Shown here: positions 16,059 through 23,989 of the stretch, one piece after another
Position numbering within the stretch: the first letter of the stretch is position 1
Layout: each line of letters opens with the position of its first letter
From: Bacteroidota bacterium
GTDB taxonomy: Bacteria > Bacteroidota > Bacteroidia > Flavobacteriales_F > PHOS-HE28
Assembly (NCBI GenBank): GCA_014584605.1
Contig: JACTMO010000024.1
Coordinates: 1-35,700, forward strand
Reading direction: 5' to 3'
Length of the DNA: 35,700 nt
Made by a program: the position numbers and the translations under genes
The notes under the pieces: model-generated
Seen by the model: the letters and a program-made list of their open reading frames with translations, nothing else
Database searches by the model: none
Told to the model about the DNA's origin: nothing

Positions 16059-16523
16059 ATGATCGACGCAGGGAGCATGCGGCAACTGGTGGAGCGCCAT
16101 CTGGCGGGCACCGGCCATTTCCTGGTGGACGTGGAGGTGCGGCCGGGCGACAAGGTGGTGGTGGAGGTGGACGACCCCCGGGCCATCACCCTGGAGCAGT
16201 TGGTGGCCCTGAACCGCGCCCTGCGCGCCGACCTGGACGCCCAGGGGCACGACCTGGAGCTTCAGGTGGGCAGCCCCGGCATGGGCCGACCCTTCAAGGT
16301 GCGCGCCCAATACGCCAAGCACACCGGCCGTTTGGTGGAGGTGAAGCTGGCCGACGGGCGCGTCCTGGAAGGCCGTCTGGAGGCGGTGGACGCCGCCGCA
16401 CTGCACCTGCTGCCCCTGATCCACAGCAAGGTCAAGGGCCGACCGGACAAGTTCGGCGCCGACGTGCTCGTGCTGCCCTTCGCCGACATTCTTTCCACAC
16501 AAGCCAGCCTAAAGTTCAAATGA
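16059..16523 (+). CDS. rimP: Ribosome maturation factor RimP
   Basis: RimP assists 30S subunit assembly. The 154-residue product has the N-terminal alpha/beta domain with VDVEVRPGDKVVVEVDDP and the family's LELQVGSPGMGRPFKVRAQYAKHTGRLVEVKL segment (Bacteroidota version of the V(S)SPGxxRPL motif), then the C-terminal Sm-like barrel ending VLPFADILSTQASLKFK. It heads the conserved rimP-nusA-infB cluster, with nusA starting 7 nt after its stop. The ATG at 16059 fits the family; a second Met at codon 7 is possible. Confidence 0.92.
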   Translation: MIDAGSMRQLVERHLAGTGHFLVDVEVRPGDKVVVEVDDPRAITLEQLVALNRALRADLDAQGHDLELQVGSPGMGRPFKVRAQYAKHTGRLVEVKLADGRVLEGRLEAVDAAALHLLPLIHSKVKGRPDKFGADVLVLPFADILSTQASLKFK

Positions 16524-16530
16524 CCGTGCC

Positions 16531-17769
16531 ATGAGCACCGTGAACCTCATCGAATCCTTCGGGGAATTCAAGGACATCAAGAACATCGACCGGGTGACCA
16601 TGATGGGCATCCTGGAGGATGTCTTCAGGGGGGTGGTGAAGAAGCGTTTTGGCGAGGAGGCCAACGTGGACATCATCATCAACCCCGATAAGGGCGACCT
16701 GGAGATCTGGCTCAACCGCAGGATCGTCGAGGACGGCATGAGCGAGGACGACAACCTGGAGATCGAGCTGGCCGAGGCCCGCAAGATCGAGCCCGACTTC
16801 GAGGTGGGCGAGGAGGTGAGCCAGGAGGTGAAGATCATTGACTTTGGTCGGCGCAATATCCTCAGCCTGAAGCAGAACCTGCAGAGCCGCATCCTGGAGC
16901 TGGAGAAGGACCACCTCTACAACAAGTACAAGGAGCGGGTGGGCGAGATCATGACCGGCGAGGTGTACCAGGTCTGGAAGCGCGAGACCCTGATCCTGGA
17001 CGATGAGGGCAACGAGCTGATCCTGCCCAAGGACCAGCAGATCAAGAGCGACTTCTTCAAGAAGGGCGACAGCGTGCGCGCCGTGGTGTGGAAGGTGGAG
17101 ATGCGCAACAACACGCCGGTGGTGGTCCTGAGCCGCACCGCCCCGGAGTTCCTGGCCAAGCTGTTCGAGCAGGAAGTGCCCGAGGTGGCCGACGGGCTGA
17201 TCACGATCAAGCGCATCGTGCGCGAGCCCGGCGAGCGTGCCAAGGTGGCCGTGGAGAGCTACGACGACCGCATCGACCCGGTGGGCGCCTGCGTGGGCAT
17301 GAAGGGCAGCCGCATCCACGGCATCGTGCGCGAGCTGCGCAACGAGAACATCGACGTGATCAACTACACCAGCAACGAGCAGCTGCTGATCCAGCGTGCG
17401 CTGAGCCCGGCGAAGATCGGCAACATCAAGCTGGACGTCGAGCACAAGCGCGCCGAGGTGTACATGAAGCCCGACCAGGTGGCCCTGGCCATCGGAAAGG
17501 GCGGGCACAACATCAAGCTGGCCAGCCGCCTCACCGGCTACGAGATCGACGTGTACCGCGAGACCGATGAGGTCACGGACGACGTGGACCTGGAGGAATT
17601 CGCCGACGAGATCGAGCACTGGATCCTGGACGAACTGAAGGCCATCGGCTGCGACACCGCGCGCAGCGTGCTGGACATCCCGGTCGATGAACTGGTGAAG
17701 CGCACCGACCTGGAGGAGGAGACCATCAATGAAGTGGTGCGGATCCTGAAGGCCGAGCTGGAAGGCTGA
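16531..17769 (+). CDS. nusA: Transcription termination/antitermination factor NusA
   Basis: NusA binds RNA polymerase and nascent RNA and modulates pausing, termination and antitermination. The 412-residue product has the N-terminal polymerase-binding domain (1 to about 125), an S1 domain (about 137-203), KH1 with [11 protein letters not shown] (252-262) and KH2 with [12 protein letters not shown] (320-331). A short C-terminal helical segment (about 360-412, [14 protein letters not shown]...) replaces the two acidic repeats of the E. coli protein; this shorter form is normal outside Proteobacteria. It starts 7 nt after rimP and is followed 44 nt later by infB. Confidence 0.96.
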   Translation: MSTVNLIESFGEFKDIKNIDRVTMMGILEDVFRGVVKKRFGEEANVDIIINPDKGDLEIWLNRRIVEDGMSEDDNLEIELAEARKIEPDFEVGEEVSQEVKIIDFGRRNILSLKQNLQSRILELEKDHLYNKYKERVGEIMTGEVYQVWKRETLILDDEGNELILPKDQQIKSDFFKKGDSVRAVVWKVEMRNNTPVVVLSRTAPEFLAKLFEQEVPEVADGLITIKRIVREPGERAKVAVESYDDRIDPVGACVGMKGSRIHGIVRELRNENIDVINYTSNEQLLIQRALSPAKIGNIKLDVEHKRAEVYMKPDQVALAIGKGGHNIKLASRLTGYEIDVYRETDEVTDDVDLEEFADEIEHWILDELKAIGCDTARSVLDIPVDELVKRTDLEEETINEVVRILKAELEG

Positions 17770-17813
17770 GCCGGGGACCGCACGGAGAAAGGCGAAAGGA
17801 CAACGCGAACCGA

Positions 17814-20486
17814 ATGAGCGAAGCAGCGGACAAAGGCGTGCGATTGAGCAAGGTGGCCCGCGAGTTCAACCTTGCGCTCCATACCGTGGTGGAGTTCCTG
17901 GACAGGAAGGGCCACAAGGTGGAGAGCAACCCCAACACCAAGCTCCCGGGGGAGCTCTATGACCTGCTGCTGGCCGAGTTCGGCACCGACAAGGCGATCA
18001 AGGAGCAGAGCAAGGCCACCGTGCAGCTTCGGCAGGAGCGGGAGACCATCAGCCTGATCCCGGAGAAGCCCGCGGCCCGTGCCGCTGCGGAGGAGCCCGC
18101 CGCCCCTGCCGCACCGACCCCTGCTCCACCGACCGCCCCCGACCCCGGGACGGAGACCATCAAGGTCCGGGTGGAGAAGCCCACGGTGAAGGTTCTGGAC
18201 AAGATCGACCTCAACCCGCGCAAGAAGGCCGCCGAGGCCCCTGCTGCGCGTGGCAAGGCCGCCAAGGAGGAGGTCGCCGGGGAGGCTCCGCCTGCCGCGC
18301 CCCCGCCCCCGCCCGCCCCTGAACCCGTCGCACCTCCTCCCGCTCCCGCCGAACCGGAGCTCATCCGGGCCCGTGCCGAGAAGCTCACCGGCCCCAAGAC
18401 CGTGGGCAAGATCGAGCTGCCCGTACAGAAGGAGCGCAAGCCGGCCGATCGCACGGGCGACCAGGGAGGTGAACGCGGCCGCCGCAAGCGCATCGTGAAG
18501 CCCGGCCCCGTCAACGTGGACCGGGCCGTGCAGCAGGAGCAGCGCGACGCGGCCTCCCGGCCCGCTGGCCGCCCAGGCGAGCTCGACGAGAACGCCGTGA
18601 AACGCAAGGTGAGCGAGACCCTCGCCCGCCTCACCGGAGGCAAGAGCAGGGGCGCCAAGATCCGCCGCGACAAGCGTGCCGAGCGCTTCCACCGTTTCGA
18701 GGAGGAGCAGGCCGCCCGCGAGCTGGCCGGCAAGACCCTCAAGGTCACCGAATTCGTCACCGCGAGCGAACTGGCCTCCATGATGGGCGTGCCCGTCACC
18801 GATATCATCAAGGCCTGCTTCAGCCTGGGCCTCATGGTGAGCATCAACCAGCGCCTCGATGCCGAGACCCTCTCGGTGATCGCCGACGAATACGGCTTCA
18901 AAGTGGAGTTCGTGGGTGCCGAGGTGCAGGAGAACATCCCGGTGGAGCCCGACGACGAGCGACGCGTGGGAGCACGCCCGCCCATCGTGACGGTCATGGG
19001 CCACGTGGACCACGGCAAGACCTCGCTGCTGGACCATGTGCGCAACGCCAACGTGGTGGCCGGCGAGGCCGGGGGCATCACCCAGCACATCGGGGCCTAC
19101 AGCGTGCAGCTCAAGAGCGGTCGGCACATCACCTTCCTGGACACCCCGGGCCACGAGGCCTTCACGGCCATGCGTGCCCGTGGTGCACAGGTCACCGACA
19201 TCGCCATCATCGTCATCTCGGCGGACGACAGCGTGATGCCCCAGACGCGCGAGGCCATCAACCACGCCCAGGCCGCCGGTGTGCCCATGGTCTTCGCTCT
19301 CAACAAGATCGATAAGGAGGGGGCCAACCCCGACAAGATCCGTGAGGAACTGAGCCAGATGAACATCCTGGTGGAGGAGTGGGGCGGCAAGTTCCAGAGC
19401 CAGGAGATCAGCGCCAAGAAGGGCATCGGCATCGACAACCTGCTGGACAAGGTGCTGCTGGAGGCCGAGATGCTGGACCTGAAGGCCGACCCGGGCAAGC
19501 GCGCCATCGGTGTGGTCATTGAGAGCACCCTGGAGCAGGGCCGCGGCTATGTCACCACCATCCTGGTGGAAGGCGGCACGCTGCGCAAGGGCGATGTGCT
19601 GCTGGCCGGCCAGTTCAGCGGGCGCGTACGCAACATGTTCAACGAGCGCGGGCAGGCCGTCAACGAGGCCGGGCCCTCCACGCCGGTGTCCATCCTGGGC
19701 CTGGACGGGGCGCCCAACGCGGGCGACCACTTCTACGTGCTGGAGGATGAGCGGGAGGCCCGCCAGATCGCCACGCGTCGGCAGCAGCTGCAGCGCGAGC
19801 AGGGTATCCGCACCCACAAGCACATCACGCTGGACGAGATCGGCCGCCGCCTGGCCATCGGCGACTTCAAGGAGCTCAACATCATCGTCAAGGGCGATGT
19901 GGACGGCTCGGTGGAGGCCCTCACCGACTCGCTGCTCAAGCTCAGCACCGAGAAGATCAAGGTGAACGTGATCCACAAGGCCGTGGGCCCCATCGCCGAG
20001 AGCGACGTGCTGCTGGCCACCGCCTCGGACGCCATCATCATCGGCTTCCAGGTGCGGCCCACACCCGGCGCGCGCAAGCTGGCCGAGACCGAGGAGATCG
20101 ACATCCGCCTCTATTCCATCATCTACGACGCCATCGAGGAGATCAAGCAGGCCATGGAGGGCATGCTGGCGCCCAAGGAGGTGGAGAAGGTGACCGGCAC
20201 CGCCGAGGTGCGCGAGACCTTCCGCATCAGCAAGGTGGGCACCGTGGCGGGCTGCTTCGTGCTCGACGGCAAGCTCAAGCGCACCAACAAGGTGCGCGTG
20301 ATCCGCGACGGCATCGTGGTGTACACCGGCGACCTCGGAAGCCTCAAACGGTTCAAGGACGACGTCAAGGAGGTGACGCACGGCTACGAGTGCGGCCTCA
20401 ACGTGGAGAAGTTCAACGACATCAAGGTGGGCGACCACATCGAGGCCTTCGAGCTCGTGGAGGTGAAGCAGACCCTCGAGGACTGA
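17814..20486 (+). CDS. infB: Translation initiation factor IF-2
   Basis: A GTPase that brings initiator tRNA to the 30S subunit and promotes subunit joining. The 890-residue product has an N-terminal IF2_N-like helix pair (about 9-40, [20 protein letters not shown]), a long Pro/Ala/Lys-rich linker (about 70-290), a second IF2_N domain ([17 protein letters not shown]...), and the G domain with G1 GHVDHGKT (396-403), G3 DTPGH (443-447) and G4 NKID (497-500). The beta-barrel and tRNA-binding domains follow to the end at normal length. The ATG at 17814 gives the standard MSE...VRLSKVA opening. A strong terminator begins 24 nt after the stop. Confidence 0.97.
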   Translation: MSEAADKGVRLSKVAREFNLALHTVVEFLDRKGHKVESNPNTKLPGELYDLLLAEFGTDKAIKEQSKATVQLRQERETISLIPEKPAARAAAEEPAAPAAPTPAPPTAPDPGTETIKVRVEKPTVKVLDKIDLNPRKKAAEAPAARGKAAKEEVAGEAPPAAPPPPPAPEPVAPPPAPAEPELIRARAEKLTGPKTVGKIELPVQKERKPADRTGDQGGERGRRKRIVKPGPVNVDRAVQQEQRDAASRPAGRPGELDENAVKRKVSETLARLTGGKSRGAKIRRDKRAERFHRFEEEQAARELAGKTLKVTEFVTASELASMMGVPVTDIIKACFSLGLMVSINQRLDAETLSVIADEYGFKVEFVGAEVQENIPVEPDDERRVGARPPIVTVMGHVDHGKTSLLDHVRNANVVAGEAGGITQHIGAYSVQLKSGRHITFLDTPGHEAFTAMRARGAQVTDIAIIVISADDSVMPQTREAINHAQAAGVPMVFALNKIDKEGANPDKIREELSQMNILVEEWGGKFQSQEISAKKGIGIDNLLDKVLLEAEMLDLKADPGKRAIGVVIESTLEQGRGYVTTILVEGGTLRKGDVLLAGQFSGRVRNMFNERGQAVNEAGPSTPVSILGLDGAPNAGDHFYVLEDEREARQIATRRQQLQREQGIRTHKHITLDEIGRRLAIGDFKELNIIVKGDVDGSVEALTDSLLKLSTEKIKVNVIHKAVGPIAESDVLLATASDAIIIGFQVRPTPGARKLAETEEIDIRLYSIIYDAIEEIKQAMEGMLAPKEVEKVTGTAEVRETFRISKVGTVAGCFVLDGKLKRTNKVRVIRDGIVVYTGDLGSLKRFKDDVKEVTHGYECGLNVEKFNDIKVGDHIEAFELVEVKQTLED

Positions 20487-20509
20487 TCGCCGGTGCGTAC
20501 CACCGGGCG

Positions 20510-20546
20510 GGGGCTGTCTCGGAACGAGACGGCCCCTTCGTTTTCG
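20510..20546 (+). terminator. Rho-independent terminator of rimP-nusA-infB
   Basis: An 11-bp stem, GGGGCTGTCTC (20510-20520) with GAGACGGCCCC (20526-20536), contains one G-T wobble and a GGAAC loop. It is followed by TTCGTTTTCG. It lies 24 nt after the infB stop. Confidence 0.85.
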
Positions 20547-20607
20547 TCGGATCCCGGTCGCAGGCCGGTCCCGCTCACGCGCTATGCGGGTCCTATCCGA
20601 CCTTGTG
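20547..20607. other. Short spacer between terminator and repeat, nothing recognised
   Basis: Sixty-one bases between the infB terminator and copy 1 of the 202-bp element. No promoter box, gene or target-site duplication matching the other flank is visible. Confidence 0.5.
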
Positions 20608-20809
20608 ATACCATTTCGCATTAAGGCGTAGGCTGGAGGTGCGAAGGGATTTTTTTCGCTGGACGATACGACGTGGTCGTTGCAACGCCGAAGGCGTAGA
20701 CCGCAGGGAGTGAAACTACCGAGGGCCGGTGCTACAGAACGACCACGACGGAGAAGTCAAGTGGAAAAAGACCGAGCAGATCGGCCTACTCCTTAGTGCG
20801 AAGTGGTAT
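20608..20809 (+). repeat. 202-bp MITE-like element, copy 1
   Basis: The element begins ATACCATTTCGCATTAAGG and ends CCTTAGTGCGAAGTGGTAT. The ends (20608-20634 and 20783-20809) are imperfect inverted repeats, differing at two T/G positions, one C/T position and, in this copy, the last base. Inside is a second inverted pair, CGTGGTCGTT (20672-20681) with AACGACCACG (20738-20747), and smaller hairpins (CGCCGAAGGCG; GCGAA...TTCGC; CCGA...TCGG). The second copy at 35097 differs by six substitutions and one T in a T-run. No protein is encoded. It lies in the 473-bp gap after infB, 121 nt past its stop. It could be a miniature inverted-repeat transposable element, a REP-like element or a structured RNA. 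Confidence 0.8.
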
Positions 20810-20959
20810 GAGACGGTCCCGCAACGTTCAGGGCGGGTACGGACATCCTGCAGGTCCGGTCGGGAGTGCGACCAGAACGCCCGGCACACGCGGGTGTTGC
20901 GCAGCATGGGCCGCTTGGTGTGGGAAGTTGCCGTAGCCATCGCTGCGGCCGCTCCCTGC
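20810..20959. other. Intergenic stretch after element copy 1, nothing firm
   Basis: This 150-bp stretch lies between the 202-bp element and the 3' end of the DUF6089-like gene. It contains a small inverted repeat CGGAC/GTCCG (20840-20858) but no T-run for termination of the minus-strand gene. Open frames here are fragments that run into the element and look non-coding. Confidence 0.4.
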
Positions 20960-21931
20960 TCAGAACACGATCTTCTGGCGGCGCAGGCGGGTGCGGTACT
21001 TCTTGCTGCGCGTCTTGTACTTGTACAGCTTGTAGTGCAGGTGAGCCCGCAGGAAGAGGTAGGCGTCCAGGTCGTCCGGATCGCCGCGCTGTTCGCCCGC
21101 GCCGTAGCGATCCCCCGTCTGTGGATCGGCGAGGTAGGCCGCCAGCTCACCCGATGGGCTGCCCTGGCCCCCGTTCGCCTCGGCGATCAGGGCGTTGTCG
21201 TAGTAGTTCCCGCTGACGTCGTCGATGTAGTCGGTGAACGTCTTGGTGTACTGCATCTCCAGGCCCACGCTCAGTTCCTTGGTGAGCTGCTTGCGGATGC
21301 CGATGCCCATGGGGATGCACAGGCTGAAGTTGCTGTACTCGGCGGGCCCGCCCTCCAGGCCCTGGCCCTCGGTGCGCAACGGTTTCAGCTCCACCCAGGC
21401 GTTGTTGAACTTGGCCTTGGGGTTGAAGTAAAGGCCACCCACGCCCAGGAAGCCGTACAGGCCCACGCGCGAGGACTTCTGCCCCTTCACCCCGCGGATG
21501 TCGTACAGGTGGCCGAGCTCCTCGGTGTAGGGATGGAACTCCAGGAACATCGCCAGCTCGATCACGTCCGAGCGGAAGGAGAGGTTGCGGCGTTTACGCG
21601 CCGGCTCCTCGGTCAGGTTGTCGTTGCCGGCCAGCACCCCATAGGCCAGCTGGGTGCGCATGCAGAACTTCTCGCGCAGATAGTACCGGTGGGCGATGCT
21701 GAAGGCCGGGCGTGTCTGGCTCACCTCCAGGTCCCAGATGAACGAACTGCCGATCTGGTCGCGCCCGCCCAGTTCGCCCAGGAAGTTCGAGGCGCCCAAG
21801 CCGATGGTGATCTCGTTCCGGTGGGTCTTCCAGTAATCCGTGGTGCGGAAATACTGCCCCACGGCGGGAACGCAGAGCCAGGCTGCCAGTACAGGCAGCA
21901 GGTTGCGCAAGGCGGTCGCGGCGTTCCGCAT
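20960..21931 (-). CDS. Outer-membrane beta-barrel protein, DUF6089-like
   Basis: A 323-residue secreted protein: a signal peptide (residues 1-25, ending PAVGQ) is followed by YFRTTDYWKTHRNEITIGLGASNFLGELGG, an opening I associate with the Bacteroidota DUF6089 family of barrel proteins. Alternating hydrophobic strands (GLYGFLGVGGLYFNP, FSLCIPMGIGIRKQ, SVGLEMQYTKTFTDYIDDVSGNYYDN) fit an eight-stranded-type barrel with long loops. The C-terminus is very basic (KLYKYKTRSKKYRTRLRRQKIVF) and would project from the barrel. The frame is open 40 codons upstream of 21931, but only this ATG gives a proper signal peptide. Function unknown. Confidence 0.78.
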   Translation of the reverse strand: MRNAATALRNLLPVLAAWLCVPAVGQYFRTTDYWKTHRNEITIGLGASNFLGELGGRDQIGSSFIWDLEVSQTRPAFSIAHRYYLREKFCMRTQLAYGVLAGNDNLTEEPARKRRNLSFRSDVIELAMFLEFHPYTEELGHLYDIRGVKGQKSSRVGLYGFLGVGGLYFNPKAKFNNAWVELKPLRTEGQGLEGGPAEYSNFSLCIPMGIGIRKQLTKELSVGLEMQYTKTFTDYIDDVSGNYYDNALIAEANGGQGSPSGELAAYLADPQTGDRYGAGEQRGDPDDLDAYLFLRAHLHYKLYKYKTRSKKYRTRLRRQKIVF

Positions 21932-22018
21932 ACGGTGGTGCCCCCGGTACCGTTGGCCACCCTGTATCGTGCAACACACAGGGCCGTTCGCCGCTTGAAG
22001 CGGTCCCGGAAAGGGCCG

Positions 22019-22026
22019 CCAAGGTA
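22019..22026 (-). promoter_or_regulatory. Possible -7 box of the DUF6089-like gene (TACCTTGG)
   Basis: TACCTTGG on the minus strand, one base off consensus, 87 nt before the start at 21931 and inside the gap downstream of the SPOR-like gene. Confidence 0.33.
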
Positions 22027-22063
22027 GTGATCCGGTCCGGAACGCGACCAACGGTGGGCCCCG

Positions 22064-22477
22064 CTACGGCGATGGCGTGGGCGCGGGGAGCGGCGGCGGT
22101 GCGATGTGGTCCTGCACCACGTAACAGCCCGGGTATTCGGTGCGCAGCTCCTGGCGCAGGCGCTCGGCCTCCACCCGGTCGCGCATGTCGCCCACCCGGA
22201 TGCGGAAGTTGGGGGCCAGGTAGCTCAGGTAGGCGGGCACCTCTGGATGCCGTTGCAGGAAGGCGCCCCGCACCTTCACCGCATCGGTCTTGCTGCCCAG
22301 GTGGATCTGTACCCGGTAGCCGTCGATCACGTGCTCCAGGGTGGGGTAGTCGGCCAGGAACCGCAGTGCGCGCGCCTCACCGGTCCAGTGCACCGTGCTG
22401 CTATCCACCGGGCCCTGCCCGACCGTCACAACCGTCAACAGGCCGACGATGAAGGATAGCAACAGGCGGCCGTGCAT
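22064..22477 (-). CDS. Small secreted SPOR-like protein
   Basis: A 137-residue protein with an N-terminal signal peptide (MHGRLLLSFIVGLLTVVTVGQ). Residues about 50-125 fit a SPOR-type fold: a first strand YRVQIHLGS, a helix with KVRGAFLQRHPEVPAYLSYL, a second strand FRIRVGDM, a helix RVEAERLRQELRTEYP and a last strand CYVVQDHI. It ends in a Pro-rich tail. A periplasmic peptidoglycan-binding role is inferred. The ATG at 22477 is chosen because it gives the signal peptide and sits 6 nt after an exact TACCTTTG box; the longer frame upstream would cross that promoter. The DUF6089-like gene lies 132 nt downstream. Confidence 0.78.
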   Translation of the reverse strand: MHGRLLLSFIVGLLTVVTVGQGPVDSSTVHWTGEARALRFLADYPTLEHVIDGYRVQIHLGSKTDAVKVRGAFLQRHPEVPAYLSYLAPNFRIRVGDMRDRVEAERLRQELRTEYPGCYVVQDHIAPPPLPAPTPSP

Positions 22478-22483
22478 GCTGCA

Positions 22484-22491
22484 CAAAGGTA
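22484..22491 (-). promoter_or_regulatory. Bacteroidota -7 promoter box of the SPOR-like gene (TACCTTTG)
   Basis: An exact TAnnTTTG match on the minus strand, followed by TGCAGC and then the ATG. The six-base gap implies a leaderless transcript. Confidence 0.6.
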
Positions 22492-22517
22492 GGGGCGACC
22501 TGCGCGGCGTCCTTGTG

Positions 22518-22534
22518 TTTAGAATGATCCTAAA
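22518..22534. promoter_or_regulatory. 17-bp palindrome, candidate operator (Fur-superfamily-like)
   Basis: TTTAGAATGATCCTAAA is an inverted repeat (TTTAGAA / TCCTAAA, one mismatch between arms, 3-nt centre) in an AT-rich pocket of a GC-rich genome. It lies between divergent promoters: 58 nt upstream of the actA -7 box and 27 nt upstream of the SPOR-like -7 box. The 7-3-7 layout with TTTAGAA arms resembles sites of Fur-superfamily regulators such as Irr or PerR. No regulator gene is in the window. Confidence 0.4.
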
Positions 22535-22591
22535 TAACACGACCATCCTCGCTTCCCCGTGTGGTGCCCGTTCGCGGTACGTGCCGCCGTT

Positions 22592-22599
22592 TATTTTTG
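22592..22599 (+). promoter_or_regulatory. Bacteroidota -7 promoter box of the act-cox operon (TATTTTTG)
   Basis: An exact TAnnTTTG match, 41 nt before the actA ATG. A TTCG at 22571-22574 could be a poor -33 element with 17-nt spacing. This is the only promoter found for the 11.6-kb respiratory operon. Confidence 0.58.
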
Positions 22600-22640
22600 C
22601 GCCGGTCCAAAGAGGGGTCTCCCTTCATAAAACGTCCGGA

Positions 22641-23972
22641 ATGCCGCGTCAATCAAGGTTCTCCTTCCGATCGCCCGGGCTGTTCCACGCATTGTTCGTC
22701 CTAGCATTCACGCTTGCCGCTGTGCCGTCGCTGGCCCAGCCTGCGGACGCTGCGTTGTACGCCGCCGGGGAAAAGGTCTTCAAAGGCAACTGCGCCAGCT
22801 GCCACAAGCCGGACAAGGACATGACCGGTCCGGCGATCAAGGGGGCGAGGGCCCGTTGGGAAGGCAAGGGCGACATCTACGCGTGGGTGCGCAACAGTTC
22901 CGAGGTGATCAAGAGCGGCAATCCCTATGCCAACGAGCTTTTCGCCAAGTGGAACAAGATGTTGATGACGCCCATGGCGGTCACCGACGAGGAGATCGAC
23001 GCGGTGCTGTACTATGCGGACAACTACGCTCCGGCGGCGGCGAAAGCTCCGGCGGCGGGCACTCCGGTGCCTTCCGGCGAGCCGAAGGACGTGGCCTTCT
23101 GGCCCTGGGTGCTGGTGATCGGGCTGTTGCTGCTGGTGGTGGCCCTGAGCCTGGGCGGTGTGCGCCGGAGCCTGAACAACGCCGTGCGCGAGGCCGAGGG
23201 CAAGGGCCCGCTTCCGGACCGCACCACCTGGCAGGTGTTCAAGGACTGGGTCTGGCACAACAAGGTCTTCGCCTCGGTGCTGGGCCTGTTGCTGCTCACC
23301 TGGGGCACCACGGCGGCCTGGGATTGGGCGCTCACCATCGGGGTTTACGGCGGCGACACCGTGGCGCACTACAAGCCCGAGCAGCCCATCCGTTTCGACC
23401 ACACCCTGCACGCCGGCAAGGCCGACAAGGGGAATCTGGCCATCAACTGCCAGTACTGCCACAGCGGTGCCGAAAAGAGCAAGCATGCCGGCATCCCCAG
23501 CGCCAACGTGTGCATGAACTGCCACCAGGCCGTGACCGAATCGCAGCGCAATCCCTGGAGCAACGCCGAGATCAAGAAGATCCACGAGGCCACCGGCTGG
23601 GACGGCATGGCCTACACCGGCACGCCCAAGCCCATCCAGTGGGTGAAGGTGCACAACCTGCCCGACCTCGCCTTCTTCAGCCACGAGCAGCACGTGGCGG
23701 TGGGCAAACTGGAATGCCAGGAGTGCCACGGCCCCATCGATGAGCAGATGGACCAGGCCGAACAATGGGCGCCTCTGACGATGGCCTGGTGCATCCAGTG
23801 CCACAAGGACAAGGAGGTGAAGATGGCCGGCAACGGGTACTACGACGAGATCATGGCCCGCCTGGAGAAGAACGAGAAGCTGGGCCACCGCGAGCTCAAG
23901 GAGTACCTCGAGGACGAGAAGATCACCGTGAAGGAGCTTGGCGGCTGGGAATGCGCCAAGTGCCACTACTAA
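22641..23972 (+). CDS. actA: Alternative complex III subunit ActA, cytochrome c with six heme sites
   Basis: Electron-carrying subunit of the menaquinol:cytochrome c oxidoreductase (ACIII). The 443-residue product has a signal peptide (1-32, ending LAQ), an N-terminal monoheme cytochrome c domain with CASCH (51-55) and likely Met ligand in MLMTPM, two hydrophobic segments (about 153-173 and 209-230), and a C-terminal pentaheme domain with CQYCH (270), CMNCH (291), CQECH (359), CIQCH (384) and CAKCH (438). This fused mono- plus pentaheme form is known from Bacteroidota. The ATG at 22641 gives the signal peptide; the longer frame runs through the promoter. actB starts 17 nt later. Confidence 0.95.
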   Translation: MPRQSRFSFRSPGLFHALFVLAFTLAAVPSLAQPADAALYAAGEKVFKGNCASCHKPDKDMTGPAIKGARARWEGKGDIYAWVRNSSEVIKSGNPYANELFAKWNKMLMTPMAVTDEEIDAVLYYADNYAPAAAKAPAAGTPVPSGEPKDVAFWPWVLVIGLLLLVVALSLGGVRRSLNNAVREAEGKGPLPDRTTWQVFKDWVWHNKVFASVLGLLLLTWGTTAAWDWALTIGVYGGDTVAHYKPEQPIRFDHTLHAGKADKGNLAINCQYCHSGAEKSKHAGIPSANVCMNCHQAVTESQRNPWSNAEIKKIHEATGWDGMAYTGTPKPIQWVKVHNLPDLAFFSHEQHVAVGKLECQECHGPIDEQMDQAEQWAPLTMAWCIQCHKDKEVKMAGNGYYDEIMARLEKNEKLGHRELKEYLEDEKITVKELGGWECAKCHY

Positions 23973-23989
23973 GAACACCGCTGCGCCGC

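Noticed and set aside
16003..16534. Open frame starting MSEEEGTAPLF in the rimP leader, possible leader peptide
   Set aside because: It does not stop before rimP but runs through the gene in another phase with low-complexity sequence. The hairpin explains this segment better.
17538..20621. 1,027-codon minus-strand frame opposite infB
   Set aside because: Same reason: antisense to a conserved translation factor, repetitive composition, no motif.
20716..21150. Minus-strand frame spanning the DUF6089-like gene end and element copy 1
   Set aside because: It overlaps the barrel gene in another phase and ends inside a non-coding repeat. The sequence has no recognisable features.
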